From NCBI GenBank assembly GCA_003385635.1, contig QQUY01000001.1, positions 2,023,001 through 2,087,000 of the forward strand: a DNA stretch of 64,000 bases. Reading direction: 5' to 3'. Below, piece after piece: positions 49,947-61,450 of the stretch. Each line of letters begins with the position of its first letter. The first letter of the stretch is position 1. The translations under genes and the position numbers were made by a program. The notes beneath the pieces were generated by a model that made no database searches, had not been told where the DNA came from, and was given only the letters and a program-made list of their open reading frames with translations. This DNA is from Acidobacteriota bacterium. GTDB lineage: Bacteria > Acidobacteriota > Blastocatellia > Pyrinomonadales > Pyrinomonadaceae.

Positions 49947-52778
49947 TCATTTCTCAGCACTCAGTACTTTCTTCAGCGCTTCCCCAGTATAAGAGCCCTT
50001 CTTCTTCGCCACCGCTTCCGGCTTTCCTTTCGCGACCACCTTTCCGCCGCCTTCGCCGCCTTCCGGTCCGAGGTCGATGATGTAGTCCGCTGATTTGATC
50101 ACGTCCAGGTTGTGCTCGATAACGATCACCGAGTTCCCCTTCTCAACAAGACGGTGCAGCACATCGAGGAGCTTACGAACGTCCTCAAAATGCAATCCCG
50201 TCGTGGGTTCGTCGAGAATGTAGATCGTCTTGCCGGTCGCACGTTTTGAAAGCTCTTTCGAGAGTTTGATCCTTTGCGCCTCGCCGCCGCTGAGGGTCGT
50301 AGCAGACTGCCCGAGCTTGATATATCCAAGCCCGACATCCAAAAGTGTTTGCAATTTCTTCTTTATCTGAGGAATGTTCTCGAGGACCGGAAGTGCGTCC
50401 TCGATCGTCGTGTCCAGTAGATCGGCGATCGAAAGCCCTTTGTACTTAACTGCCAGCGTCTCTCGGTTGTAGCGCTTCCCCCGGCAGACATCGCACGTAA
50501 CATAGACGTCAGGCAGGAAGTTCATCTCGACCCGCTTCATTCCCTGTCCCTCGCACGGCTCGCAACGGCCCGCCTTTACGTTGAATGAAAACCTGCCGGA
50601 CTTGTAACCGCGCTCCCTGGATTCCGGAAGCATCGCGTACAGTTCGCGAATCGGCGTGAATACGCCTGTATATGTAGCCGGATTCGAGCGCGGAGTGCGG
50701 CCGATCGGCTTCTGGTCGATCTCGACGATTTTGTCGACATTGTCGAGACCATTGATCCCGTCGTGCTCGAGTGGAATCGCGTTCGATTTGTAGATGTGTT
50801 TTGCGAGCGACCGGTACAGGATCTCATCAACCAGAGTCGATTTGCCGGAACCGGAAACGCCTGTAACTACGGTCAGAACTCCAAGAGGAAAGGCGACCGT
50901 GACGTTCTTTAGATTGTGGCCACGCGCTCCCTTGACCGTGATCTTCTTGCCGTTCGGTGAACGGCGTTTCTTCGGGATCTCGATCTTCTTCTCGCCCGAC
51001 AAATACTTTCCTGTCAGCGACAACTTCGCGTCTGAGATCTTCGAGGGCGGGCCTTGTGCTACGACTTCGCCGCCGTGAGTGCCAGCGGCAGGACCAAGAT
51101 CGACCACGAAATCCGCCTGCTCGATCGTTTCCTCGTCGTGTTCGACAACAAGAACAGTATTACCAAGGTCCCGGAGCTCCCGGAGCGTCCCAAGCAGTTT
51201 CTCATTGTCTCTCGGATGGAGCCCGATCGATGGTTCGTCGAGTACGTACAGAACGCCGCGGAGCCTCGATCCGATCTGCGTCGCAAGCCGTATCCTCTGG
51301 CCTTCACCTCCTGAAAGTGTCGCCGACGCGCGGTCAAGCGTCAGATAGCCGAGCCCGACCGAATCGAGGAACCTCAAGCGGTCGACTATCTCCCTTAGAA
51401 CAAGCCCTGCGATTGTCTCCTCGCGTTTATCGAGCTTGATCTTCTTAAAGAGCTTATACGATTTTGAGATCGGAACACTGACATAGTCTCCTACGCCCTT
51501 TCCGCCGACCTTCACTGCCAGGCTTGCGCGTTTTAGACGGTGGCCCTCGCATTCCGGACATACGACCGGTGAGATCATCGCCTCAAGTTTCTGGCGGACC
51601 TTTTCCGACCCGGCTTTATGGAGTCGGTCACGCATTACTTTCACGACGCCGTTCCATTCCTGCCGATGCGTCTTGCGATAGAACCGCATCGCGACCTTAC
51701 CTTCTACGCCGTGAAAAAAGTCGTCCTTTATCTTCTGCGGAAGGTCCTTGTAAGGTGTATCGAGAGTGACGTTCTTCTTGTTCTTTCGGTTATAGAGCTT
51801 TATGAGGCCTTCGAGCGCGCCCTTGAAATAGCTTGAAGCGAGCTTGTCGACATCATCTACAAGCGGGAGTTCGTTGGCCGGAACAGATTCGTCCGGAATC
51901 AGCTTCGCCGGATCGACCTCGGCGACCTCGCCGATGCCCTCGCACCTGCTGCAGGCCCCGAATGTCGAATTGAAAGAGAAGGAGCGCGGCTCGAGCGGAG
52001 CGATGTTGACGCCGCAATTAACGCACGCCATCTTCTCGGAGTAAAGCTCTTCCTCGCCATCGATGACCGCAACCTGCACTGCCCCGTTTCCAAGTTTCAG
52101 TGCTGTCTTCACCGATTCCGAAAGCCTTTCCTCCACGCCTTCTTTCATCAGAAGCCGGTCAACGACGACCTCGATCGTGTGGTTCTTGCGCTTGTTAAGG
52201 ACGATCTCTTCGTCAAGGTCGCGCAGTTCGCCGTCGATCCTCGCACGTATGTAGCCTTCCTTGTGAAATTTACGGAGTTCCTTTTTAAATTCGCCCTTTC
52301 TGCCGCGCACTATCGGCGCAAGTATCATCACGCGTTCGCCCATCGGCAGATCGAGGATCGTGTCAATGATGCGGTTTACCGATTGGCGTGTGATCGGGAG
52401 GTCGCAGTTCGGGCAATGAGAAACACCTATCGAAGAGAAAAGAAGGCGGACGAAATCGTAGATCTCGGTAACAGTTCCAACTGTCGATCTCGGCGATCTT
52501 GAAACGGTCTTCTGTTCTATTGAGATTGCAGGCGATAGTCCTTCGACCGAATCGACATCAGGCCTTTCAAGCTGGTCAAGGAACTGGCGCGCGTACGCGG
52601 ACAGGGATTCTACATAGCGGCGCTGGCCCTCTGCGTAGATCGTATCGAAAGCGAGCGACGACTTTCCCGAACCCGACAAGCCGGTAATGACCGTGAATTT
52701 GTCGCGCGGTATATCGATGTCGATGTTCTTGAGATTGTGCTGACGCGCCCCGCGCACGGAGATCTGCTTTATACCCAT
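49947..52778 (-). CDS. uvrA: Excinuclease ABC subunit A
   Basis: The damage-recognition ATPase of nucleotide excision repair. From the chosen start the protein is 943 residues, matching the usual 940. It has two ABC modules: the first Walker [15 protein letters not shown] and the signature [14 protein letters not shown], the second [13 protein letters not shown] and [15 protein letters not shown]. Zinc-finger cysteines are seen in [30 protein letters not shown] and [13 protein letters not shown]. The track starts at 53033, but the extra 85 residues come from repeats (including TRDACAP). Met at 52778 begins the conserved [18 protein letters not shown]. No LexA-type box was identified upstream. 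Confidence 0.96.
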   Translation of the reverse strand: MGIKQISVRGARQHNLKNIDIDIPRDKFTVITGLSGSGKSSLAFDTIYAEGQRRYVESLSAYARQFLDQLERPDVDSVEGLSPAISIEQKTVSRSPRSTVGTVTEIYDFVRLLFSSIGVSHCPNCDLPITRQSVNRIIDTILDLPMGERVMILAPIVRGRKGEFKKELRKFHKEGYIRARIDGELRDLDEEIVLNKRKNHTIEVVVDRLLMKEGVEERLSESVKTALKLGNGAVQVAVIDGEEELYSEKMACVNCGVNIAPLEPRSFSFNSTFGACSRCEGIGEVAEVDPAKLIPDESVPANELPLVDDVDKLASSYFKGALEGLIKLYNRKNKKNVTLDTPYKDLPQKIKDDFFHGVEGKVAMRFYRKTHRQEWNGVVKVMRDRLHKAGSEKVRQKLEAMISPVVCPECEGHRLKRASLAVKVGGKGVGDYVSVPISKSYKLFKKIKLDKREETIAGLVLREIVDRLRFLDSVGLGYLTLDRASATLSGGEGQRIRLATQIGSRLRGVLYVLDEPSIGLHPRDNEKLLGTLRELRDLGNTVLVVEHDEETIEQADFVVDLGPAAGTHGGEVVAQGPPSKISDAKLSLTGKYLSGEKKIEIPKKRRSPNGKKITVKGARGHNLKNVTVAFPLGVLTVVTGVSGSGKSTLVDEILYRSLAKHIYKSNAIPLEHDGINGLDNVDKIVEIDQKPIGRTPRSNPATYTGVFTPIRELYAMLPESRERGYKSGRFSFNVKAGRCEPCEGQGMKRVEMNFLPDVYVTCDVCRGKRYNRETLAVKYKGLSIADLLDTTIEDALPVLENIPQIKKKLQTLLDVGLGYIKLGQSATTLSGGEAQRIKLSKELSKRATGKTIYILDEPTTGLHFEDVRKLLDVLHRLVEKGNSVIVIEHNLDVIKSADYIIDLGPEGGEGGGKVVAKGKPEAVAKKKGSYTGEALKKVLSAEK

Positions 52779-52839
52779 TCCCAGTCCCACAGCCAAGAAT
52801 TCCGAGGAGATCCAAATCTTCGATTTTAACAACCGGCAA

Positions 52840-53385
52840 TCACAGTTCCAAGTTCCGGGTTCCAAGTTCCGAATCGGAGCGCACGCGTCCCGCGTGAAGC
52901 GGAAGAGGAGAGGGACACAGATGAACACGGATAAGAAAAGATGGATGAATGCGCGTTTGTTAAGCGCCGACTCAGGGCCGTCGCGCGAACTCCAGTTTGC
53001 GCCTTTTTTATTTTGGCATTGGGGACGCGACAAGCTGAAGCTTGTCGGACTGATCGAAAGGTGACGCCGCTACGCGGCTGAATGATCGGGGCGGGCTGTT
53101 ACCGCGGGCTGAAGCCCACGGCAAAGGTACACCGTCGCTTCGCGACATGGAAACTAGAATTCCGTAGTGACAGGCAGTGAAATCCTATCCATCCTGTATA
53201 TCCTGTTTTTTTCTCTTCGCTTTGCTCAATGCAGGCGGGAGACAGATCTCAAAGTTCAGATTTCAGAACTCAGAATGAAAAAGAGCAACGTATAACCTTT
53301 GTTTCCTCAAGAAAACTGCGAAGTTCGTCAGTAGCAACCAACAATCCTACCCATCCTGTCAATCCTGTTTTTTCTCTTCTTGAGA
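52840..53385. repeat. Repeat-filled gap upstream of uvrA
   Basis: This gap of about 600 bases carries no gene. Modules in order: aagttccgggttccaagttcc (52852), gcgcacgcgtcccgcgtgaa (about 52879), gacgccgctacgcggctg (53059), ggctgaagcccacgg (53107), then two same-orientation copies of atccatcctgtatatcctgt-like sequence (about 53184-53208 and 53349-53373). The last family matches the arms of elements D and E, but here the two copies are direct rather than inverted. The uvrA promoter is not identifiable. Confidence 0.65.
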
Positions 53386-53386
53386 A

Positions 53387-54133
53387 CTAGGTAGCTTTGC
53401 CCTGGTTAGCCACCGCTTCCTGAAGCTTCTTGATCTCTTCCGGATCGCCAAGGTAATAGCTCTTAATCGAGTTCAGGTCGTCATCCAGTTCGTAAACCAG
53501 AGGGATGCCGGTCGGGATGTTGAGCCCCACGATCTCTTCGTCAGGAACGTTGTCAAGATACTTGACCAAAGCTCTCAGGGAATTCCCGTGTGCAGAAATG
53601 ATCACGCGTTTGCCGGCCCTGATCTGCGGCTCGATCTCGTTCTGCCAATACGGTACAAACCGATCGACCGTGTCCTTCAGGCATTCCGTCAGGGGGAATT
53701 TCCCGCCATCGAAGTCCCTGTAGCGAGGATCTTTCCTGTCGTTCCTGGGATCGTCTTCCTCGAGTTCCGGCGGCGGGACATCGTAGCTTCGGCGCCATAT
53801 GTGGACCTGTTCTTCGCCGACCTTGGCTGCCATCTCGGCTTTGTTAAGACCCTGAAGATCGCCATAATGTCTTTCATTCAGACGCCACGACTTGCGAACC
53901 GGCATCCACATCGTGTCCATTTCGTCGAGGATTATCCAGAGCGTTCGGATCGCGCGCTTCAAGACCGATGTGTAGGCGATGTCGAACTCGAACCCTTCTT
54001 TCAAGAGTGTCTCGCCGGCGGTTTTCGCCTCAAGGCGCCCTTGCTCCGTGAGATCAACATCTGTCCATCCGGTGAACCGGTTAGTCTTGTTCCATTCACT
54101 TTGTCCGTGCCGGACGAGTACCAATTTATACAT
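53387..54133 (-). CDS. gpmA: 2,3-bisphosphoglycerate-dependent phosphoglycerate mutase
   Basis: Interconverts 3- and 2-phosphoglycerate in glycolysis. A 248-residue protein, matching the ~250 of dPGM enzymes. The phosphohistidine motif [12 protein letters not shown] is at the N-terminus, with [33 protein letters not shown] and the second catalytic His in [16 protein letters not shown]. The track starts at a TTG at 54148; the ATG at 54133 directly precedes KLVLVRHG and is preferred. It is alone, bracketed by repeat gaps. Confidence 0.95.
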   Translation of the reverse strand: MYKLVLVRHGQSEWNKTNRFTGWTDVDLTEQGRLEAKTAGETLLKEGFEFDIAYTSVLKRAIRTLWIILDEMDTMWMPVRKSWRLNERHYGDLQGLNKAEMAAKVGEEQVHIWRRSYDVPPPELEEDDPRNDRKDPRYRDFDGGKFPLTECLKDTVDRFVPYWQNEIEPQIRAGKRVIISAHGNSLRALVKYLDNVPDEEIVGLNIPTGIPLVYELDDDLNSIKSYYLGDPEEIKKLQEAVANQGKAT

Positions 54134-54135
54134 AT

Positions 54136-54385
54136 CTGTAAGTTCCAAATTCCAAGTTCCGGGTTCCGAGTCTTACGTATCAGGTTTCAGGGATCAGGTA
54201 TCAATGCTCAATAAACACGGATCGGTTGTCGGTGATCTCGTTTAAGAGATCAAGTGTCTTTGAATTCAGGGGATCTCTTTTGGGACACAAAGCAACCTGA
54301 TCGAAAACCAGTGAAAGTTCCAATTGCCTTCAATTGTCAATTATCCACTCTCAATTATCCACCCCTCATTCCAATCTCTGTGCTC
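54136..54385. repeat. Repeat words upstream of gpmA
   Basis: Contains gttccaaattccaagttccg (54143) and caggtttcagggatcaggta (54181), the same words as elements A and C, then nondescript sequence with attgtcaattatcc-type words (about 54330-54360). No gene is present. Confidence 0.55.
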
Positions 54386-55684
54386 TCAATGCTCTCTGTG
54401 GGTCATTCCTACTCCTTGCAAATGAGCCTGGACCTCACCGATCAGGTATAACGAACCGGTCACGAGTATCAGGCCATCGCCCGCAAATGCCCGCGCAGTT
54501 TCGACTGCCTCCGAAACGCTCGAAGCCTCGGTTACTGATCTCAGCGCAATGTCAGCCGGCACCGAGCCCGCGAGTGCCCTCGTGGTCATCGCTCTCGGAT
54601 TCTCAGGCTTGACGAATATCAGGTTGTCAGCCAAGGGAAAAAGTATCTTCGAGATCTCGGAAATGTCTTTTCCGGTCATCGCTGCGAACATCATCGTGAT
54701 CGGCTCATCAATGTTTTCTTCGATATATGCCCTCAGCGCCTTTGCGCCAGAAACATTGTGCGCGCCGTCGAACAGAATGCCGACTCGGTACTCCAGTCGC
54801 CCTTTGTGCGAGACCTTTTCGAGGCCGCGCGAGACATCGTTAGGGCAGATATCGAACCCCTGGCGCGCAAGCGCTTCAGCTACGGCGATCGCAGTCCGCG
54901 CGTTGTCGACCTGATGGCGGCCTTTCAGACCCAAAGTGACGCTCTCGTACCGTGCGTATTCTGAGATAAAGGTTACGGTTCCGTTAAGGTCTTTGGCAGT
55001 GACTGAGGATGAATCGATCGGCTCGATCCCGAACTGCCCGCATCTGGCTTCTATAACTTCCAACGCCTCCCGATTCTGATCCGATACTACGACCGTGCTG
55101 TCTTCGCTAATGATCGCGGCCTTCTCGGAAGCGATCTCGCGGATCGTCGCGCCGAGCGTGTTCATATGATCGAGGTCGATCGGCGTAATGACCGCAACTT
55201 CCGAATTTGCGGCGGTAGTCGCGTCAAACCGGCCTCCTAGTCCCGTTTCCAGGATCGCAAGATCAACATTGGCCTCAGCAAACGCAAGAAGAGCAATCGC
55301 AGTCACGTGCTCAAAATATGTCGGAAGCGCCTGCAGCCTCCCTTCAGCCACAAGCTCCTCGCCTTTCTCGCGTACGATCGTCGTATACCGTGCAAACTCA
55401 TCCTCGGAAATGTCCTTGCCCCCGATTCGGACCCTTTCGGTTATCGAGACAAGATGCGGTGAAGTGTTCAGTCCGATCTTAAAACCGGCCTCAAGACAGA
55501 TTGCTTCCAGGAATGCACACACCGACCCCTTCCCGTTTGTCCCTGCGACCTGCACCTTCAGGAATTTTTCCTCCGGGTGATCAAGAGCCTCTAGCAGTAT
55601 CTGCGTATTCTCGAGCCCAAACTTCTTTACCGAAAGTTCAAAGCCGAGGCTTAAGAGGTAATCTTGGGATTCCGCAAAGTTCAT
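54386..55684 (-). CDS. folC: Folylpolyglutamate/dihydrofolate synthase
   Basis: A 432-residue Mur-ligase-fold enzyme that adds glutamate to folates and, in bifunctional forms, to dihydropteroate. The P-loop GTNGKGSVCAFLEA, the NTSPHLVSITERVRIGG segment and the ILETGLGGRFDATTA motif are diagnostic. VLFDGAHNVSGAKAL is the C-terminal domain marker. The ATG at 55684 (MNFAESQDYL) is preferred over the TTG at 55690. It is the last gene of an accD-dinB-folC series; accD-folC adjacency is common in bacteria, here interrupted by the DinB-like gene. Confidence 0.93.
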   Translation of the reverse strand: MNFAESQDYLLSLGFELSVKKFGLENTQILLEALDHPEEKFLKVQVAGTNGKGSVCAFLEAICLEAGFKIGLNTSPHLVSITERVRIGGKDISEDEFARYTTIVREKGEELVAEGRLQALPTYFEHVTAIALLAFAEANVDLAILETGLGGRFDATTAANSEVAVITPIDLDHMNTLGATIREIASEKAAIISEDSTVVVSDQNREALEVIEARCGQFGIEPIDSSSVTAKDLNGTVTFISEYARYESVTLGLKGRHQVDNARTAIAVAEALARQGFDICPNDVSRGLEKVSHKGRLEYRVGILFDGAHNVSGAKALRAYIEENIDEPITMMFAAMTGKDISEISKILFPLADNLIFVKPENPRAMTTRALAGSVPADIALRSVTEASSVSEAVETARAFAGDGLILVTGSLYLIGEVQAHLQGVGMTHREH

Positions 55685-55700
55685 TTCCAAACGTATGCGG

Positions 55701-56144
55701 TCAGCCCACTAGTCGGCGGTGATAGTTGATCTGCCCGAGGTGATAATTGAGGTGGGTAAGGAGATGCGCGATCATCCACGCATTTGAAACGGTCTTTCCG
55801 CCGAACTGCTCGGGGAAGTCGTTCCTCAGATCTTCATCTGACATCGAATCAAGAACGTCTTGGACGACGCCGGCGGCATTTCTCAATGCATCGGAGACCG
55901 CTTCTCGAGAAGCGCCCTTTGAAGAGAATTCCAGATCGCGATTGCGCTCGTAATCCGAACTCCCTAGCACACTTCCAAAGAAATGATTGATGTTCCCTGC
56001 AAGATGAAGCCCTAAATTGCCGCCCGAATTATTGATCCCTTCCCTGACTTCCCAGAGCGATTCGTCTGAAGGATAGGAATCGATCTCCTCGGCGGCCGAT
56101 CTGAGGTCGCGCACGAACAGATCTCTTATCGAATGGTTGAGCAT
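55701..56144 (-). CDS. DinB-like four-helix metal-binding protein
   Basis: A 147-residue protein of the DinB/YfiT-type four-helix bundle family. The metal-binding histidines are apparent: LHLAGNINHFF in helix 2, and HLLTHLNYHLGQINYHRR at the C-terminus. Members bind a divalent metal; many are thiol-dependent transferases (with bacillithiol or mycothiol) of unclear substrate. The YpdA homologue in this window makes a bacillithiol link conceivable, but this is speculation. It lies 17 bases after accD and 16 bases before folC. Confidence 0.85.
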   Translation of the reverse strand: MLNHSIRDLFVRDLRSAAEEIDSYPSDESLWEVREGINNSGGNLGLHLAGNINHFFGSVLGSSDYERNRDLEFSSKGASREAVSDALRNAAGVVQDVLDSMSDEDLRNDFPEQFGGKTVSNAWMIAHLLTHLNYHLGQINYHRRLVG

Positions 56145-56161
56145 CGGAGGCAGGCAGGACG

Positions 56162-57022
<861 letters not shown>

Positions 57023-57076
57023 ATTGAGTTTCGATTGTAGTTACAGCGTTTCCGCTTTAGCAAGTCGGAACAAGGG

Positions 57077-57838
57077 TCAGGAAAGCACGGACAGCATCTC
57101 TCCGTGTATCTTTCCGTTGGTTGCGCATAGCGGAGGCCTGTAGATATCGATCTCCGAACCGTCGTAATACGAGATCTTTCCGCCCGCCTCTTTGATCAGC
57201 AGAACCCCGGCGGCAATGTCCCACGGGTTGAGGCCTTCTTCCCAAAAACCGTCGAATCGTCCACAAGCGACGTACGCAAGATCGATCGCCGCGGAACCGT
57301 CGCGCCTTACAGCACGGGAAGCAAGAAGCATTTCCGTGAAATGGCGAGCAAAATCCGTACGCTTCGAGATGTCGTAGGGAAATCCGGTAACAAGCAGTGA
57401 ATCGAGAAGTTTGTCGGTCTCTGATACCTCTATCCTCTTATTGTTCAAGCTGGCGCCCCTTTCCTTCTCAGCCGAGAACATCTCGTCCCGGGTCGGATCG
57501 TAGGTAACACCGATCACGATCTTGCCTTCGTGTTCAAGGGCGATCGTCACGCAAAAACAGGGATAGCCATGGGCGTAGTTTGTGGTTCCGTCAAGCGGAT
57601 CAATTATCCATTTTGAAGAGCCATCGCCGATCTCCACCGCCTTGCCCGATTCCTCGGCAAGTATCGAGTGCCTGGGATAGTGCGTCTTGATCTTTTCGAC
57701 GATGAACTTCTCGGACGCGAGATCGGCCTCTGTGACAAGATTTATCTCGCCCTTCTTATGCACACCGATGTTGCGCCCGAACTTTTCGAGCAAAATGTTT
57801 CCCGCCTCTCTGGCGGTCTCCATCGCAAAATTGAGCAT
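57077..57838 (-). CDS. Inositol monophosphatase family protein
   Basis: A 253-residue Mg2+-dependent, lithium-sensitive-type phosphatase. Metal-binding motifs are intact: EESG (first Glu), WIIDPLDGTTNYAHG, and GLNPWDIAAGVLLIKEAGG. SuhB-like proteins dephosphorylate inositol-1-phosphate and in some bacteria assist rRNA transcription; which role applies is not known. It lies 54 bases upstream of accD on the same strand and could share its transcript. Confidence 0.92.
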   Translation of the reverse strand: MLNFAMETAREAGNILLEKFGRNIGVHKKGEINLVTEADLASEKFIVEKIKTHYPRHSILAEESGKAVEIGDGSSKWIIDPLDGTTNYAHGYPCFCVTIALEHEGKIVIGVTYDPTRDEMFSAEKERGASLNNKRIEVSETDKLLDSLLVTGFPYDISKRTDFARHFTEMLLASRAVRRDGSAAIDLAYVACGRFDGFWEEGLNPWDIAAGVLLIKEAGGKISYYDGSEIDIYRPPLCATNGKIHGEMLSVLS

Positions 57839-57958
57839 ATCCGAAATAGTAAGGACCGGTCCTTTCCGCTCTCAGAGGCAGAACCGATCCCTTCCTTGCT
57901 TGTCTACCTTTACCAGTTACTTTTCTTCCGTCTGCGGCCTTCCCACGTCCTGCAATTG

Positions 57959-58246
57959 CTATCCGAAGAACCGGCTTAGCCAACCCTTTTCATCTTCTGA
58001 ATCGACAATGTGCGCAAGCTCACCTGCATCAAGCCAGACGCCCGAACAGGAATCACACATGTCGATCGCAACACCTTCATACTCCTTTTCAAAAAGATGT
58101 CCGTCACACTTCGGGCAGTCAAGCTCAAGGGCCTTTGTGTCATCGTCCTCGAGCTTTGCCTTCATCTTCTCGATCAGCTCTTTCTCTTTCTGACGAAAAT
58201 ACTCGTTCTCTAGCGCCCGGCCGCGTTCTTCAAGGGTGTCCGACAT
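57959..58246 (-). CDS. TFIIB-type zinc-ribbon protein
   Basis: A 95-residue protein. The N-terminal half is a charged helix (ENEYFRQKEKELIEKMKAKLEDD), and the C-terminal half is a zinc ribbon: LDCPKCDGHLFEKEYEGVAIDMCDSCSGVWLDAGEL. The two CxxC pairs bind zinc, and the GVWLDAGEL end is characteristic of the bacterial zf-TFIIB family. Function unknown; probably protein or nucleic acid binding. It lies 120 bases upstream of the inositol phosphatase gene. Confidence 0.88.
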   Translation of the reverse strand: MSDTLEERGRALENEYFRQKEKELIEKMKAKLEDDDTKALELDCPKCDGHLFEKEYEGVAIDMCDSCSGVWLDAGELAHIVDSEDEKGWLSRFFG

Positions 58247-58394
58247 ACAGTGTTCTTCTCCGTTCTTAATTGTTTTGAGATCTGAAACAGAAAAATAGCA
58301 GAGTGCAGATGAACTATCAAAATGCGGCTTCAGCAGGGGTTGGATCGGGACAATGCTTGGACTGACCTTGGGACTGTGGAGTATGGGCGATATC

Positions 58395-58460
58395 AGTCAC
58401 CCCTCGCTTTAGCGGGCGGCTACGCGGCCTTACATCCGAAAAAAGGGGCTTCAGCCCTTA
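58395..58460. repeat. CTTTAGC/GCTACGCG repeat modules
   Basis: The gap between the zinc-ribbon gene and the DUF2270 gene ends with cctcgctttagcgggcggct, ggctacgcggcc and ggggcttcagccct. These are single copies of modules seen at 35-39 kb. Confidence 0.55.
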
Positions 58461-58461
58461 C

Positions 58462-59373
58462 CTACGCATTAGTCCTGTGAATCGCAGAACTTGTTCGCTG
58501 CCGCGCCCTTCTGGCGCGCCGGATGGTTTTCCGCTTGCGAGTTTTCGAATCCGCCCATTTCGACACCTGCTGAATCGGACGCCATTCGTATTCCTCGTGA
58601 GGCTGGACTTCGCTCGATGCCTGGTTCAGCTTCAATGTGCCGACGGCAAAAGCAAACACGATCGCGTTAAAGACAACTCCTACAGAGATCACAAGCCAGC
58701 CCGGGGCAAGTCCGACCGCTGCCCTTTCTAGAAACACCTCGAATGATGGGGTTGGGAAGGGGTGAAGATATACTTTCAGGGTCCAGCTTAGGGCCAGCAG
58801 AACGAAGATCCATATGTAGTTGCTTCGGAGTCGCCTCCCTATCGCCTCCCATTCGCTGATAGTGAAATGCGGGTCTATCAAGTCTCCAGATACGTGCTCC
58901 GCCCATTCCTTGTCCGGGGGAATCGCCCTGTACGAAAGCATGGGCGCAAAATAGCCGGTTTCCAGCACACGCACCCGGTTTGCCCATACCTCGTAGTAAC
59001 GGTAGCGCCTGGCCTCCATCAAGAGGAAGATCGCGACAAGGATCGAATTGATCGGAATCGCAAAGTGCGGATTGTCTGCTGAGCTGAATACGAAAGAAAG
59101 TGTCGCACCTGCCGTAATGACGGCCCAGTTCGTGGTCGCGTCGAGCCTGGTGCGCCAGGTGTTCGATCGGGACACCTCACCGCGATAGAAGTGGCACATC
59201 GCGGTGTTGAACTCACCGAGCTCAAGCTTTTGTGGGATTGCGGTCGGATCGGTCTTCGGCTTTTGCTTACGTTCTCGGACCTCTTCTGTAAGGGCTACGA
59301 GATCAGGATTATCGCTATGAAGTCTGAGGCCTTTACCAAACGTGTCCTCGTTTTCCTGGATGGGATCGCTCAT
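58462..59373 (-). CDS. DUF2270 family membrane protein
   Basis: A 303-residue membrane protein of unknown function. The segments FNTAMCHFYRGEVSRSNTWRTRLDATTNWAVITAGATLSFVFS and MEARRYRYYEVWANRVRVLE match the DUF2270 family as I know it. Four hydrophobic segments are visible (about 88-105, 113-130, 190-205, 220-250). The N-terminus is hydrophilic, and the C-terminus is strongly basic (RKRKTIRRARRARQR), likely cytosolic. No neighbour suggests a role. Confidence 0.8.
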   Translation of the reverse strand: MSDPIQENEDTFGKGLRLHSDNPDLVALTEEVRERKQKPKTDPTAIPQKLELGEFNTAMCHFYRGEVSRSNTWRTRLDATTNWAVITAGATLSFVFSSADNPHFAIPINSILVAIFLLMEARRYRYYEVWANRVRVLETGYFAPMLSYRAIPPDKEWAEHVSGDLIDPHFTISEWEAIGRRLRSNYIWIFVLLALSWTLKVYLHPFPTPSFEVFLERAAVGLAPGWLVISVGVVFNAIVFAFAVGTLKLNQASSEVQPHEEYEWRPIQQVSKWADSKTRKRKTIRRARRARQRTSSAIHRTNA

Positions 59374-59571
59374 CGTTCCGGGGGGGCATTAGGAACTAAA
59401 AATCGCCAGGACGGCGATTACTATCTTTATTATACACTTGTGCACAAAAGTTTGCCGATCCCGGTAAAGGATCCCAAGGGAACAGAAGGCGAATAGGCCG
59501 CAAACTTGACACCCGAAAGCGCGAAACCTATATTTCCTGTTTGTCCTTTGCACCCGCCAGGCGCGCTTCTG

Positions 59572-60039
59572 ATGACAGATACGGACGAGAAAATGATGAA
59601 GCTGGCGCTTGAGGCTGCCAGGGCTGCGGGAGCACAGGGAGAAGTCCCCGTCGGAGCCTGTGCCGTTGATGATCAAGGCGAGGTGGTTTCGGTCGCGGGA
59701 AATGCGCCGATCTCGACTTGCGATCCGACGGCGCACGCAGAGGTTCTGGCACTCAGAGCGGCGGCTAAGAAGACGGGCAATTATCGGTTGACTGGGTTCA
59801 CGGTTTATACGACCATTGAACCTTGTGTCATGTGCGCAGGAGCTCTCGTAAATGCAAGAGTGGCGCGCCTCGTATTTGGCGCACCCGACGAAAGGTTCGG
59901 GGCTGTGAGATCGATTTACAGGCTCTGCGACGACAGTTCTTTGAATCATCGAATCGACGTGGTTTCAGGGGTCCTTGAGAGTGAATGCTCGGAGTTGATG
60001 AGCTCTTTCTTCAGGGAACGCCGGAAAGAGAAAGCGTAG
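59572..60039 (+). CDS. tadA: tRNA-specific adenosine deaminase TadA
   Basis: Deaminates A34 to inosine in tRNA-Arg(ACG). A 155-residue zinc deaminase: the catalytic HAE in [14 protein letters not shown] and the zinc-ligand [14 protein letters not shown] are intact, with the downstream [14 protein letters not shown]. The track begins at a TTG at 59506; the ATG at 59572 begins the conserved helix ([19 protein letters not shown]) and is preferred. The order tadA, tRNA-Ser, SRP RNA, dnaX is a conserved neighbourhood in several bacterial groups. Confidence 0.94.
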   Translation: MTDTDEKMMKLALEAARAAGAQGEVPVGACAVDDQGEVVSVAGNAPISTCDPTAHAEVLALRAAAKKTGNYRLTGFTVYTTIEPCVMCAGALVNARVARLVFGAPDERFGAVRSIYRLCDDSSLNHRIDVVSGVLESECSELMSSFFRERRKEKA

Positions 60040-60065
60040 ACTTTCTGGCCGCGTCCGCCGTAAAC

Positions 60066-60155
<90 letters not shown>

Positions 60156-60217
60156 TTATCTGATCGCCAAATACAGACTTGCGTGGTATCTCACGCAATT
60201 GCAGAAAACCCGGAAGA

Positions 60218-61252
60218 ATGAAGAGACTGAATGCACACACCTCGATCTCGAGCTTGCTCGGGATTCTTTTACTTCTGGGCGCAGGTCTGGGCTGCAAGCA
60301 GATAACCGACGCAGTTCGTGAAGGGACCTCGGACCTTGAGTCAGGCTCGTCCGAGGAATACTCTGCGGACCCGGCTGCGGGCAATTCGGATGTGAGCGTT
60401 GCCGCGATCACCGAAAAGACGAACCTTTATGTTAGCAAGTGCTACAACTCGTATTCAGCAAGGATCGTCGACAGCTACAACCGCTATGGCTCGTGGGTAA
60501 AGGATATGGATGCCGGTCCCACCGGAAACGAGCGGATCATCTATGGGCTCTACGATGTGAACGGGGACGGGACCGACTGCACCAATGCGATAAAGGAAGC
60601 CGAAGGAAGCGATCCCGACCTCCCCGAGGTCGAGTCTGCGGCGTCTGAGTATTCTGATGCGCTGGCCGACGTCATCAAGCAGATCAGGCGGGTTCACGAT
60701 TACTACGACCGCGAGGATTACAAGGACGACGATTTCGAACTCGGCAAGCGGGCGCACCCGGACCTGATAGCTGCCTTTAACAAGTTTCGCGAGGCGAACG
60801 ACGTCTTCGGCAAAAGGGTCGACGAACTCGAGGACAAGGCCGCAAGTCTTCAGTTGGAAGCGATCAAGGACAATCCGGAACGGCGGTTTGAGACAGTCGT
60901 AATCGAATCTGGTCTCGATGCAAAGAAATTCAAGAGGTTGATCCAGGAAAAGCCGTACGACGATATTACTGTCGACGACCTGAAGCCTTTGATAGACGAG
61001 TTCGAAGGAACGATCCAGGAACTGAAAAAAGAATCGAAGGGCCCGATGGCCGGGATGTACATTTCGGAATGCGAGAAGTTCCTTGTTGCCGCGAAGGAAC
61101 TAATGCGCCGAAAACGGGATGGAACGCCGTTTTCCAGAATTGACAGACTCCAGATTGATTCCGGGGCCGGTTGGATGGTCGAGGGGTCGCCGGACAAAGT
61201 GATCTGGGCGTACAATCAGATGATCCAGCGGCGAAAATTTCTCAGGTTTTAG
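60218..61252 (+). CDS. DUF3829-like lipoprotein
   Basis: A 344-residue lipoprotein. The signal sequence (SISSLLGILLLLGAGLGC) has a lipobox ending in Cys. GGAAGA precedes the ATG at 60218; the track start (60179, TTG) overlaps the tRNA region. The mature protein is acidic and helical with YVSKCYNSYSARIVDSYNRY, and looks like the YiiG/DUF3829 lipoproteins. Such proteins have no established function. The gene is inserted between two tRNA-Ser genes. Confidence 0.75.
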   Translation: MKRLNAHTSISSLLGILLLLGAGLGCKQITDAVREGTSDLESGSSEEYSADPAAGNSDVSVAAITEKTNLYVSKCYNSYSARIVDSYNRYGSWVKDMDAGPTGNERIIYGLYDVNGDGTDCTNAIKEAEGSDPDLPEVESAASEYSDALADVIKQIRRVHDYYDREDYKDDDFELGKRAHPDLIAAFNKFREANDVFGKRVDELEDKAASLQLEAIKDNPERRFETVVIESGLDAKKFKRLIQEKPYDDITVDDLKPLIDEFEGTIQELKKESKGPMAGMYISECEKFLVAAKELMRRKRDGTPFSRIDRLQIDSGAGWMVEGSPDKVIWAYNQMIQRRKFLRF

Positions 61253-61291
61253 TTCGGACCTGGGGAATCGACAGTTGTTTTTGAAAAGTTT

Positions 61292-61381
61292 GGAAAGGTG
61301 CAGGAGTGGTTGAACTGGCAGCACTGGAAATGCTGTGTGCCCTTTCGGGTACCGTGGGTTCGAATCCCACCCTTTCCGCCA
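61292..61381 (+). tRNA. tRNA-Ser (anticodon GGA)
   Basis: A 90-base class II tRNA with encoded CCA. The acceptor stem GGAAAGG pairs with CCTTTCC. The anticodon stem CAGCA/TGCTG closes the loop CTGGAAA, anticodon GGA, reading UCC and UCU. The variable arm and T arm closely match the upstream tRNA-Ser(CGA), suggesting duplication. Confidence 0.95.
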
Positions 61382-61450
61382 GATTACGGATAGTCGGGAA
61401 TCAGTCCGTCGGGAACTGAATTACGTCTCCCCGGCATCCGCTTTTTTTAT

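Noticed and set aside
52779-53033. N-terminal extension of uvrA
   Set aside because: It is translated from repeat sequence (contains TRDACAP) and is absent from the family.
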